A stretch of DNA of 64,000 nucleotides from Ornithinimicrobium sufpigmenti (GTDB taxonomy: Bacteria > Actinomycetota > Actinomycetes > Actinomycetales > Dermatophilaceae), in the NCBI RefSeq assembly GCF_004322775.1, contig NZ_CP036403.1, forward strand, positions 186,001 through 250,000, given 5' to 3'. Shown one piece after another: positions 8,364 through 16,555 of this stretch. The notes beneath the pieces were generated by a model. It did no database searches, was not told where the DNA came from, and was given only the letters and a program-made list of their open reading frames with translations. Numbering within the stretch: the first letter of the stretch is position 1; each line of letters starts with the position of its first letter. The translations under genes and the position numbers were made by a program.

Positions 8364-10166
8364 CTAGACCGGGGGCCGCGGCGGGAAGGGTGGCCGGTGC
8401 TCCGGGGCGTCGGACAGGCGGCTGTGGCGACCGCGGCGTGACCAGCTCCAGCGCTGCAGGTGGCGGAAGATCCAGGCGGTGGCCACCTCGCGGCCGGTGG
8501 CGACATACTCCACCGCCGAGTCGTTGAACAGCGTGGACGCGATCAGGTCCAGGTCAGCTTCCCGCCCCAGCAGCAGGAGGATGTCCCCTTCCTGCAGGGG
8601 GGCCCGCAGGTCCGGGGTGAAGGTGCGTCGCCCGGCGCGGACCAGCACGGCCGGGTATGCCGCGAGCCGCACCTCGCGGTCGTCCGGGTCGCGCAGCACG
8701 TCGCCGACCAGCAGCTGCTCGCTGCGCAGCCAGCGCACCGCAGCGGGGGCGTGCGCGACGTCGATGTCGATGCGGGCGGAGACCGGCGTCTCCGCCCCGA
8801 CCACCGAGACGATCTCCTCCATCACCCGACGGCACCAGTCGTCGTCCTCGTGCAGCACGTGGTCGACGAAGCTCCAGTAGTGGGGTGAGGTGATCCGAGC
8901 CACCGCCTCGCGTGCCAGCAGCTCGGTCGGGATGAACACCGAGTCGGGGTCGAAGGCGGCCAGCGGGGCCTCGTTGACGGTGGAGTTCTGCCGCACCGCG
9001 ACGAAGAGCTCGTCGTTCTCGATCCGGGCGTGCGCGGCCATCGCCAGGTTGACGATGTCTGACTCCGCCCCCGCGACGAAGCCGACCGCGCCGGAGACGT
9101 CCGGCTTGCCGTGGGCGGGGTCGACGAGCACCACGTCCAGCCCCGCGCTCTCCAGGTCGCTGGTCACCTCGACCCCGAAGGAGCCGTCGGCGCAGACCAC
9201 CCATCGTCCTTCCGCGAGGTGCTCCAGATGGTGCGGCAGCTCCGCGCTGCGCCGGCTCATCAGCCAGGACGCGAACCGGAAGCTGAACGGCCGCCGCAGT
9301 GCCATGACGAGGTAGGCGCCATACCGGTCGAAGGGGTTGACGACGACGTCAGCGGCGAAGTCGTGCATCTGCTGGGCGTGCTCGCGGTTGGCCGACCGGG
9401 CGATGACCATGAGCTCGGGCCGGAGCAGGTTGACCGCCATCACCACGGCCAGGTTGGTCTCGTCGCTGTCGGTGAGGGCCAGCACCGCCTCGCACTGGTC
9501 ACGCCCCAGCCCTGCCAGCCCGAGCATCCGCGGGTCGCGCCCGCTGCCCACCAGGCCAGGGTGGTCGGTGAGGTAGCCGTCGAGGGCCAGCTGCTGGACG
9601 CGCTCCTCGTCCTGGTCCAGCACCACGAAGGCCCTCCCCTGCTCCTCCAGCGCCCGGCAGACCGCCTCTCCCGCGCGACCGTAGCCGACCACCAGGACGA
9701 AGGGGGTCCGCACCGCCCGGAGCTTGCGGCTGAACCGTTGCAGCGCGAGCGCCTGCCGGAAGGTGCGGTTCTGGGACAGGGCGAGCAGGGCAGCGATCGA
9801 GTAGGTCCAGGCGAGCACCGAGGAGTAGATGGTGAGCATGACCCACATCCGCTGCTGGGTGCTGAAGGCGTGGGGCAGCTCGCCGAAGCCGATGGTCAGA
9901 CCCGTGTAGCTGACCACGTAGAAGCTCTCGAACAGCGACAGCGGCTGCGGGTTCTCCTCCGTGCCGGGCATGAGCGAGAGGCCGAAGGTCATGAGGGCGA
10001 AGACGGCCACCACGACGACGAGCGGCGCGCGCATCTGACGCAGCACCAGGAAGAGAGCGTCCGTGGTCGGCGGCTCCGTGGGGACCTCGACCCGGGTCCG
10101 GCGCAGGGAGTCGGGCCGCGGCCGGGCAGGGTCGCCCCGGCGGAGCAGCTGGAGCAGGTTGGCCAT
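8364..10166 (-). CDS. K+ channel-like protein with RCK (TrkA) domains
   Basis: A 600-residue membrane protein. About residues 50-140 hold two transmembrane helices flanking a pore loop with the selectivity filter TIGFGE, a variant of TVGYGD. Residues from about 155 form a Rossmann RCK/TrkA-N domain (VLVVGYGRAGEAVCRALEE) with D/E NAD-site residues, followed by a second degenerate RCK-like part and a TrkA-C-like end (LQEGDILLLLGRE). It should be a ligand-gated potassium channel, probably tetrameric. The gene for a four-helix membrane protein lies 18 bp upstream in the same direction, so the two are likely co-transcribed. Confidence 0.85.
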   Translation of the reverse strand: MANLLQLLRRGDPARPRPDSLRRTRVEVPTEPPTTDALFLVLRQMRAPLVVVVAVFALMTFGLSLMPGTEENPQPLSLFESFYVVSYTGLTIGFGELPHAFSTQQRMWVMLTIYSSVLAWTYSIAALLALSQNRTFRQALALQRFSRKLRAVRTPFVLVVGYGRAGEAVCRALEEQGRAFVVLDQDEERVQQLALDGYLTDHPGLVGSGRDPRMLGLAGLGRDQCEAVLALTDSDETNLAVVMAVNLLRPELMVIARSANREHAQQMHDFAADVVVNPFDRYGAYLVMALRRPFSFRFASWLMSRRSAELPHHLEHLAEGRWVVCADGSFGVEVTSDLESAGLDVVLVDPAHGKPDVSGAVGFVAGAESDIVNLAMAAHARIENDELFVAVRQNSTVNEAPLAAFDPDSVFIPTELLAREAVARITSPHYWSFVDHVLHEDDDWCRRVMEEIVSVVGAETPVSARIDIDVAHAPAAVRWLRSEQLLVGDVLRDPDDREVRLAAYPAVLVRAGRRTFTPDLRAPLQEGDILLLLGREADLDLIASTLFNDSAVEYVATGREVATAWIFRHLQRWSWSRRGRHSRLSDAPEHRPPFPPRPPV

Positions 10167-10184
10167 CGAGCGTGCCCGTCCGCC

Positions 10185-10571
10185 TCAGCGGCGCCGGTAG
10201 GAGACGGTCTCGACGACGAGCAGCACGATCGAGACGATGTTGGCCAGCAGGGCGCCGGCAGCGATCGAGACCACGCTGGACATGTGGGCGTCGGTGACCT
10301 CGGCGGGGTCGACGTGGCTGGCCCAGACCCACACCAGGGTGGCGATGATGAGCTGGATGCTGGCCACCAGGCTGGTCGCCAGGTGCACGGCGCCGATCTG
10401 TGTGCGGTCGCCGAACTTGAGGATCGTGGCGATGATGTTCACCACCACCGCGGCGTACAGCTCGTAGGCGTTGTGCATGTCGGGGTCGCTCATGTCCCCG
10501 AGGACGTAGCCGAAGTTCAGCGTCGCCGCCATGAGCACGAAGAAGCCGAAGACGACCTTCTCTAGGTTCAC
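10185..10571 (-). CDS. four-helix membrane protein next to channel gene (DUF6394-like)
   Basis: A 128-residue integral membrane protein with four predicted helices (about residues 4-26, 36-52, 60-86 and 100-123). The opening MNLEKVVFGFFVLMAATLNFGY is characteristic of a conserved family that I recall as DUF6394. It precedes the K+ channel gene with an 18-bp gap, so a role as channel partner is suggested by context only. The ATG at 10571 has only a weak ribosome-binding site (GAACCTAGAG). Confidence 0.7.
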   Translation of the reverse strand: MNLEKVVFGFFVLMAATLNFGYVLGDMSDPDMHNAYELYAAVVVNIIATILKFGDRTQIGAVHLATSLVASIQLIIATLVWVWASHVDPAEVTDAHMSSVVSIAAGALLANIVSIVLLVVETVSYRRR

Positions 10572-10624
10572 AGCCCGACCATAACGCCGCTGGTCCGTCA
10601 GCGGTGTTTCCTACCATGGCGGGT

Positions 10625-11173
10625 ATGGAGCTGCACCGGGCCGCCGCGCTGGCCGAGCGCCTGCTGCGCGAGCACGGGCTGACCGGTTGGGGCTTCGCCT
10701 TCGACCGCGCTCGGGTCCGGGCCGGAGCCTGCCACCACCACGACCGCAGGATCACCCTCAGTCCCCACCTGACCCGGGCGCACGACGAGGAGCAGGTGCG
10801 CGAGACGCTCCTGCACGAGATCGCGCACGCCCTGGTCGGGCCCCAGCACGGCCACGACGAGGTATGGCGGGCCCGCGCCCTGGCGATCGGGTCGACCGGG
10901 CGCCGGTGCTACCCGGTGGGCGAGGAGCCGGTGGTGCCCGGACGGTGGCAGGGCCGGTGCGTGGCGGGGCACGTGGTCCACCGGCACCGTCGGCCGACCC
11001 GGGTCCTGGTGTGCACCCGTTGTCGAGGCGTGCCGACCCTCGACCGGGTGCTGCGGTGGGCGCACGACGGGAGGACCGTGGCCGAGCGGGAGCTCGGCCC
11101 CCAGGTGGTGCGGGTGATGGCCCAGCTGCGCGCCCAGGACGGCCCGGCCCGGGAGGACCCCGACCGGCGATGA
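10625..11173 (+). CDS. SprT-like zinc metalloprotein
   Basis: A 182-residue SprT-like domain protein. The zinc-protease motif is H64-E-I-A-H68, with a likely third ligand His in GPQHGHDEVW. A C-terminal CxxC (CTRC) may be half of a zinc ribbon. SprT/Spartan-type domains process DNA-protein crosslinks in eukaryotes; bacterial members are mostly uncharacterised. Two ATGs are possible; I chose 10625 because TACCAT (10612-10617) ends 7 nt before it, the leaderless spacing seen elsewhere here. The alternative at 10616 adds three residues. Confidence 0.85.
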   Translation: MELHRAAALAERLLREHGLTGWGFAFDRARVRAGACHHHDRRITLSPHLTRAHDEEQVRETLLHEIAHALVGPQHGHDEVWRARALAIGSTGRRCYPVGEEPVVPGRWQGRCVAGHVVHRHRRPTRVLVCTRCRGVPTLDRVLRWAHDGRTVAERELGPQVVRVMAQLRAQDGPAREDPDRR

Positions 11174-11178
11174 TGAAC

Positions 11179-11231
11179 GTGATCAAAGCGTGATCCGCTT
11201 CAGTGTGATCTGGAGCACCTTCCTGTACTAG
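11179..11231 (+). promoter_or_regulatory. promoter region of sugar ABC operon with three GTGATC boxes
   Basis: GTGATC occurs at 11179-11184, 11190-11195 and 11205-11210, and a -10-like TACTAG at 11226-11231. The start of the binding-protein gene is 84 bp further on. The repeated boxes overlap the -35 zone and may be bound by a regulator, but no regulator gene is next to the operon. Confidence 0.4.
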
Positions 11232-11314
11232 CGTCACCCCAGGAGTGTCGGTGTCAGCATGCCTGTCCCGCCCCCGGCGACAGGCCACCGACCCCGCGGC
11301 GGAAGGAGCCAAAG

Positions 11315-12703
11315 GTGGCGAACTCACGGTGGAGAAGGCTTGCGCCCCCCGCGATCGCGGCGGTGGCGGCACTGAGCCTCACTGGATGTCTGCAGAACCC
11401 TGACGCCGGTCGCGGCAATGCCGCGGCCGCCGGTGTCGGTGAGCCGGAGGAGGGAGACGGCAGCGTCTCGATCATGGGTGCCTTCGGTGGTGATGAGGAG
11501 GCACAGTTCCTGGCCTCGCTGGAGAAGTTCCAGGAGGAGAGCGGGATCGACATCACCTACGTGAGCGACCAGGACTTCACCAACACCGTCCAGGTGCGGG
11601 TCAACGCGGGTGACCCTCCCGACATCGGCCTGTTCCCCCAGCCCGGTGGCGTGATGAACATGGCCGACGCCGGCCACGTGGTGCCGATCGACGCCTTCCT
11701 CGACTACGACGCCCTCGACGCCTCGCTGATCCCCGGCTTCCTCGACTCCGCCCGTTACCAGGGCCGGGTCTACGCCGCCCCGATGCGGATGGCGGTGAAG
11801 TCGGTCGTCTGGTACCCGAAGAAGGCCGCCGAGGAGGCCGGCTGGGACATGGAGCCGGAGACCCTGGCCGAGCTGCAGGAGCTGGCCGACCAGATCCAGG
11901 CCGACACCGGTGCAGCTCCCTGGTGCATCGGCTGGCAGGCGGACCAGGCCACCGGCTGGGTGGGCACCGACTGGATCGAGGAGTACATGCTGCGCCTGCA
12001 CGGTCCGGACGTCTACGACGACTGGATCTACCACCGGATGCCGTTCAACGACGAGAAGGTGGTCCAGGCGTTCGAGGCCTACGGCGAGCTCGCCAACAAG
12101 GAGGGCAACGTCCTGGGCGGCTCGCAGGGCATCCTCAACACCCCCTTCGGCGACGCCATGAACCCCGCCTTCCGGGAGGACCCGGGCTGCTACCTCATGC
12201 GCCAGGGCAACTTCGCGACCGGCTTCCTTCCCGAGGACGTCCAGGCGAACCTCGACGAGGAGGTCGGCACCTTCATCTTCCCGCGGGCCGAGGAGGGCTA
12301 CGACGGCCAGCCGATCCTGGGCGGCGGCGACCTGGCCGCGGCGTTCAGCTACGACACCGACACGATCGCGGTGATGGAGTTCCTCACCAGCGCCGAGTTC
12401 GGCGGCCCGTGGGCCGAGGCCGGCGGCTGGCTGAGCCCGCACAGCACCTTCGACCTCTCGCTCTACCCCGATGAGACCACTCGCGGGATCGCCCAGATGG
12501 CCATCGAGGCCGACGTCTTCCGCTACGACGGCTCCGACGTCATGCCGCGCGAGGTCGGCTCGGGCACCTTCTGGACCGGCATGGTGGAGTTCCAGGCCGG
12601 CGACCGGACCGCCCAGGAGGTCACCGACATGATCGAGGACCAGTGGCCGGAGGAGGCCGTCGAGGACCAGTCGGACGTCGGTGAGGAGGGTGATGACCAA
12701 TGA
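11315..12703 (+). CDS. sugar ABC transporter substrate-binding lipoprotein
   Basis: A 462-residue extracytoplasmic binding protein of the carbohydrate (family 1) type. The N-terminus is a lipoprotein signal: RRWR-like charges, a hydrophobic core, and the lipobox L-T-G-C25, so Lgt and LspA should anchor it. The mature part begins with VSIMGAFGGDEEAQFLASLEKF and contains DPPDIGLFPQPG and the paired aromatic residues of sugar binders. Overall look and gene order resemble alpha-glucoside AglE systems, which is inference. GGAAGGAGCC precedes the GTG start at 11315. Its stop overlaps the first permease start (ATGA). Confidence 0.9.
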   Translation: MANSRWRRLAPPAIAAVAALSLTGCLQNPDAGRGNAAAAGVGEPEEGDGSVSIMGAFGGDEEAQFLASLEKFQEESGIDITYVSDQDFTNTVQVRVNAGDPPDIGLFPQPGGVMNMADAGHVVPIDAFLDYDALDASLIPGFLDSARYQGRVYAAPMRMAVKSVVWYPKKAAEEAGWDMEPETLAELQELADQIQADTGAAPWCIGWQADQATGWVGTDWIEEYMLRLHGPDVYDDWIYHRMPFNDEKVVQAFEAYGELANKEGNVLGGSQGILNTPFGDAMNPAFREDPGCYLMRQGNFATGFLPEDVQANLDEEVGTFIFPRAEEGYDGQPILGGGDLAAAFSYDTDTIAVMEFLTSAEFGGPWAEAGGWLSPHSTFDLSLYPDETTRGIAQMAIEADVFRYDGSDVMPREVGSGTFWTGMVEFQAGDRTAQEVTDMIEDQWPEEAVEDQSDVGEEGDDQ

Positions 12704-13905
12704 CCATGTCCCAGTCCACCCCACCGGTCGGGGAGGACGTGCCAGACAGCCCGGACGTCAGCCCCGTCCAGACGCAGAACCCCTCGACCGGGCCCAAGGA
12801 CGCCGGGCTGCAGCCGGTCAAGCTGCTCATCGGCGTGGTCGGCATCGCGGTCACCGTCTGGGCGCTCGGTAACCTCTTCCTGGCCTTCGCCTGGTACCCC
12901 GGCTGGTTCTTCAACAGCAAGATCCTGATGGCCGCGCTCGGCCTGATCGCCGGCGTCGGTGGGGCAGCGGTGCTGTTCTGGTTCCTCAACCTGGCGATCG
13001 AGGCGCTCCCGCGCCGGCTCGAGCACGGCGTGATGCCCTACGCCTTCCTCCTGCCCGGCTTCAGCCTCATCGGGCTGATGCTGCTCTACCCGACCATCCA
13101 GACGATCCACTACAGCTTCGCCAACCGCGACAGCACCGAGTACGCCGAACCGATCTGGGCCAACTACCAGGCGCTGTTCGAGAGTTCTGCCTTCTGGTCG
13201 GCGATCTTCAACAACCTGCTGTGGATCGCGATCGTCCCGGCCGTCACCGTCGCCATCGGCGTCGCGGTCGCGGTCCTGGCCGACAAGCTCTCTGCCGCGG
13301 GGGAGAAGTGGAGCAAGAGCTTCATCTTCCTGCCGATGGCGATCAGCTTCGTGGCCGCCTCGACGATCTGGCTGACCACCATCTACGGCTACCGTCCCCC
13401 GGGCGAGCCGCAGATCGCGGTGCTCAACGCCTTCGCGGTCAACGTGCTGGGCATGGACCCGCAGCCCTGGCTGGACATCTCCGACGGCCGGCTGAACTCG
13501 CTGCTGCTGATGGTGATCCTGATCTGGCTGCAGACCGGGTTCGCGATGGTGCTGCTGTCCTCGGCGATCAAGAACGTGCCCGAGGACACCATCGAGGCGG
13601 CGCGCATCGACGGGGCCACCGAGCTGCAGATCTTCTGGCAGGTCGTCATCCCGCAGATCTGGGGCACCATCGTCACCGTCTTCATCACCGTGCTCATCCT
13701 GGTGATGAAGGTTTTCGACATCGTCTACGTGCTGACCAACGGCCGCAACGACACCGATGTCATCGCGAACATGTTCTTCCGCGAGCTGTTCACCAACCAG
13801 AACGCCGGCCGGGCGACCGCGCTCATCGTGGTCCTCCTCGTGGCGGTCATCCCGATCCTGATCTACCAGGTCAGGGACTTCCGGAAGCAGGAGGCCATGC
13901 GATGA
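12700..13905 (+). CDS. sugar ABC transporter permease (MalF/AglF type)
   Basis: A 401-residue permease. Two extra N-terminal helices (about residues 40-60 and 75-100) precede the six-helix core. The cytoplasmic EAA loop, which docks on the ATPase, reads EAARIDGATELQIFWQVVIP near residue 300. The first 35 residues are polar and Pro/Ser-rich. It overlaps the binding-protein gene by 4 bp and the next permease by 4 bp, so the three are one translationally coupled unit. No ATPase gene is present; a shared MsiK-type ATPase elsewhere is likely, as usual in actinobacteria. Confidence 0.92.
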   Translation: MTMSQSTPPVGEDVPDSPDVSPVQTQNPSTGPKDAGLQPVKLLIGVVGIAVTVWALGNLFLAFAWYPGWFFNSKILMAALGLIAGVGGAAVLFWFLNLAIEALPRRLEHGVMPYAFLLPGFSLIGLMLLYPTIQTIHYSFANRDSTEYAEPIWANYQALFESSAFWSAIFNNLLWIAIVPAVTVAIGVAVAVLADKLSAAGEKWSKSFIFLPMAISFVAASTIWLTTIYGYRPPGEPQIAVLNAFAVNVLGMDPQPWLDISDGRLNSLLLMVILIWLQTGFAMVLLSSAIKNVPEDTIEAARIDGATELQIFWQVVIPQIWGTIVTVFITVLILVMKVFDIVYVLTNGRNDTDVIANMFFRELFTNQNAGRATALIVVLLVAVIPILIYQVRDFRKQEAMR

Positions 13906-14828
13906 GCGCCCACACCACGACATCGGAGACATCGGATCCCACGTCGAGGCCAGCGACCAGGACCAAGACGCAGAAGCGGATGAAGGACGGGCGCCGCCGC
14001 AGCCCGTTCTCGATGGTGACCATGTTCCTGCTGGCCCTGCTGTGGACCCTGCCGACCGTCGGTCTGCTGGTCACCAGCTTCCGCAGCCGTGACGACGCCC
14101 TGTCCAGTGGCTGGTGGGACGCGATCATCAACCCCTTCGGCACCTCGTGGACGCTGGACAACTACGCCGCCGTCTTCGAGCAGGCCAACATGGGGACCGC
14201 GTTGATCAACGGGCTGGCGGTGGCCATCCCGGCCACGATCATCCCGATCATGTTCGCGGCCTTCGCGGCCTACGCGTTCACCTTCCTGCAGTTCCGGTTC
14301 AAGGAGACGCTGTTCATCGTCATCGTCGCGGTGATGGTGGTGCCGATCCACGTGGCCTTCCAGCCGCTGCTGGACCTGTTCGGGCCGCGCGGCCTCGGCA
14401 TCTCGGGCGAGTACCTCGCGGTCTGGCTGCTGCACACCGGTTTCGGTATGCCGTTGTGCATCTACGTGCTGCGCAACTACATGGCCTCGCTGCCGTTCAG
14501 CATCGTCGAGTCGGCCCGCATCGACGGGTGCACCAACTTCCAGATCTTCTGGCGGCTGGTGGCGCCGATGGCGATGCCGGCGATGGCGGCCTTCGCCACC
14601 CTGCAGTTCCTGTGGGTGTGGAACGACCTGCTCATCGCCAAGCTGTTCCTGTCACCGGACAACACCACGGTGATCGTCCAGCTGCAGCAGCTGCTGGGCA
14701 CCCAGGGCCAGGGCGCCGAGCTGCTCACCGCCGGGGCGTTCATCTCCATGGTGGTGCCGATGATCGTCTTCTTCGCCCTCCAGAACTTCCTGGTCCGCGG
14801 CATGACGAGCGGCGCCGTGAAGGGGTAG
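13902..14828 (+). CDS. sugar ABC transporter permease (MalG/AglG type)
   Basis: A 308-residue six-helix permease, partner of the preceding MalF-type protein. After about 35 polar residues come the first helix MVTMFLLALLWTLPTVGLL and the EAA loop ESARIDGCTNFQIFWRLVAP; the C-terminus RGMTSGAVKG is typical of MalG-type subunits. The ATG at 13902 overlaps the previous stop (ATGA), which fixes the start; a longer open frame upstream is only a shadow of the first permease. A strong hairpin follows 27 bp after the stop. Confidence 0.92.
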   Translation: MSAHTTTSETSDPTSRPATRTKTQKRMKDGRRRSPFSMVTMFLLALLWTLPTVGLLVTSFRSRDDALSSGWWDAIINPFGTSWTLDNYAAVFEQANMGTALINGLAVAIPATIIPIMFAAFAAYAFTFLQFRFKETLFIVIVAVMVVPIHVAFQPLLDLFGPRGLGISGEYLAVWLLHTGFGMPLCIYVLRNYMASLPFSIVESARIDGCTNFQIFWRLVAPMAMPAMAAFATLQFLWVWNDLLIAKLFLSPDNTTVIVQLQQLLGTQGQGAELLTAGAFISMVVPMIVFFALQNFLVRGMTSGAVKG

Positions 14829-14854
14829 TCCTGCTCCAGACCCGCCCCGTGACC

Positions 14855-14897
14855 GCACCGGCCCGGACCTGCCCGCACGGCAGGCCCGGGCCGGTGC
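14855..14897 (+). terminator. 19-bp stem terminator after the ABC operon
   Basis: GCACCGGCCCGGACCTGCC (14855-14873) pairs with GGCAGGCCCGGGCCGGTGC (14879-14897), one mismatch, 5-nt loop. It begins 27 bp after the last permease gene and has no U-tract. Confidence 0.8.
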
Positions 14898-14983
14898 GCT
14901 GGGGCCGATGGTCGGGCTGGACGACGTCACCGGGGGCCGGAGGCAGAGGCACGTTCTGCCCCGCCGCTGACTAGGGTGGGGCC

Positions 14984-16489
14984 ATGGAGCTCCTCGACCT
15001 TGTCGCCGCCCTCGATGCAGAGCTGGTCGACACCCCGAGTCACCCCAGCGGCGTGCTGGTCACCGGGGTCAGCCACCAGGCCAACTGGATCCGTCCGGGC
15101 CAGGCGTTCGTCGCCATCCGGGGGGCCCACTTCGACGGGCACGGCTTCATCAGCGACGCCATCGAGCGCGGTGCCGTGGCGGTCATCGGCGAGGGCCTGC
15201 CGGCCAACACGATCTGCAACGTCCCCTATCTCATCGTGCCTGACGCGCGCGCGGCACTCGCCGACGCGGCCACCGAGGTGGCGGGGCGACCCAGCGACCG
15301 GTTGACCGTGCTCGGCGTGACCGGCACCGACGGCAAGACCACCACCTCCGCCATCGCCCTGCACCTGCTGCGCACGGCCGGTCACCGGACCGGCCTGCTG
15401 TCGACGATCGGCTACGAGCTGCCCGACGGGGTCCTGCGCCAGCCGCCCGCGCACTTCACCACCCCCGAGGCGCCGCAGGTGCAGCAGATCCTGCGCGACA
15501 TGGTCAACAACCAGGCCACGCACGCCGTCGTCGAGTCCTCCAGTCACGCGCTGGCGATGGACCGGGTCCGTGGGGTGTCCTACGACATCGGGATCTGGAC
15601 CAACCTCACCGGCGAGCACCTCGACTTCCACGGGACGATGGAGCAGTACTTCGCCGACAAGGCCAAGCTCGTCCGGCGGGCCCGGCACAGCGTGCTCAAC
15701 GTCGACGACCAGCCGTGGTTCGAGCGGCTGGTCCCGCTGGCGGAGGAGGACGGCGGGACGTACACCTCATACTCCGCCGAGGGTGGGCAGGCCGGCTGGC
15801 GGGCCACCGACGTGCAGGAGGAGCCGCACGCCCTGACCTTCACCGTGCACAGCCCGGACGGCAGCGCCGAGGCGACGCTGCCGATGATCGGGCGGTTCAA
15901 CGTGGCCAACGCGCTGGCGGCCATGGCCGGTGTCGCCGCTGCCGGTGTAGGGCTCGAGGACCTGGTGGCCGCGCTGGCGACCTTCCCGGGAGTGGCCGGC
16001 CGGATGGAGATGGTCGAGCGCGGGGCGGGGGAGCCGCGCGTCATCGTGGACTTCGCGCACACCGCTCCGAGCCTGCAGAAGGCGCTGGAGACGGTGCGGG
16101 TGACCACAGACGGGCAGCTGTGGGTGGTGATCGGCTCGGCCGGCGGGCAACGCGACCCCTCCAAGCGCGCGCCGTTGGGCCGGGTCGCGACGACCTACGG
16201 CGACCATGCGGTCTTCACCGAGGAGGACCACCGCACGACCCCGCTGCAGGACATCCTGGAGGAGATGGAGCGCGGCGCCCGCGAGGCCGGCAACGCCAAC
16301 TTCGTCTCGATCGGGGACCGCACCGAAGCGATCCGGTATGCCGTGCGTGAGGCCGGCCCTGACGACACCGTGGTCCTGGCCGGCAAGGGTCCGGAGCAGA
16401 CCCTGGAGCGCGGCACCGAGTTCATCCCCTGGGTGGAGATCGACGAGGCCCGCCGCGCGCTCGCCGCCCGCCGCGGCGAGGACGTCTGA
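14984..16489 (+). CDS. MurE-like Mur ligase (UDP-MurNAc-tripeptide synthetase family)
   Basis: A 501-residue Mur ligase with all three domains: an N-terminal UDP-binding domain, a central ATPase domain with P-loop GVTGTDGKTTT (Lys118), and a C-terminal domain with HTAPSLQKALE, SAGGQRDPSKRAPLGR and VVLAGKGPEQTLERG. MurE adds the third amino acid, usually meso-diaminopimelate, to UDP-MurNAc-L-Ala-D-Glu. The amino-acid selecting DNPR motif is replaced by E414-D-H-R417, and GKGHE by GKGPE. It is not in a division/cell-wall cluster. It could be a paralogue with another substrate. TAGGGT (14972-14977) ends 6 nt before the ATG, suggesting a leaderless start. Confidence 0.85.
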   Translation: MELLDLVAALDAELVDTPSHPSGVLVTGVSHQANWIRPGQAFVAIRGAHFDGHGFISDAIERGAVAVIGEGLPANTICNVPYLIVPDARAALADAATEVAGRPSDRLTVLGVTGTDGKTTTSAIALHLLRTAGHRTGLLSTIGYELPDGVLRQPPAHFTTPEAPQVQQILRDMVNNQATHAVVESSSHALAMDRVRGVSYDIGIWTNLTGEHLDFHGTMEQYFADKAKLVRRARHSVLNVDDQPWFERLVPLAEEDGGTYTSYSAEGGQAGWRATDVQEEPHALTFTVHSPDGSAEATLPMIGRFNVANALAAMAGVAAAGVGLEDLVAALATFPGVAGRMEMVERGAGEPRVIVDFAHTAPSLQKALETVRVTTDGQLWVVIGSAGGQRDPSKRAPLGRVATTYGDHAVFTEEDHRTTPLQDILEEMERGAREAGNANFVSIGDRTEAIRYAVREAGPDDTVVLAGKGPEQTLERGTEFIPWVEIDEARRALAARRGEDV

Positions 16490-16552
16490 CCGGCGACACG
16501 GTCTGCCCCCGACCGGCGACACGGTCTGCCCCCGACCGGCGACACGGTCTGC
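16488..16552. repeat. three tandem 23-bp repeats over the stop of the MurE-like gene
   Basis: Unit GACCGGCGACACGGTCTGCC plus CCC starts at 16488, 16511 and 16534; the third copy is cut after 19 bp. The first copy begins inside the TGA stop codon. The array fills the 66-bp gap to the convergent lgt gene. The core CGACCGG..ACACGG is shared with the 22-bp repeats at 17570 and 55095. Confidence 0.9.
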
Positions 16553-16555
16553 TCG

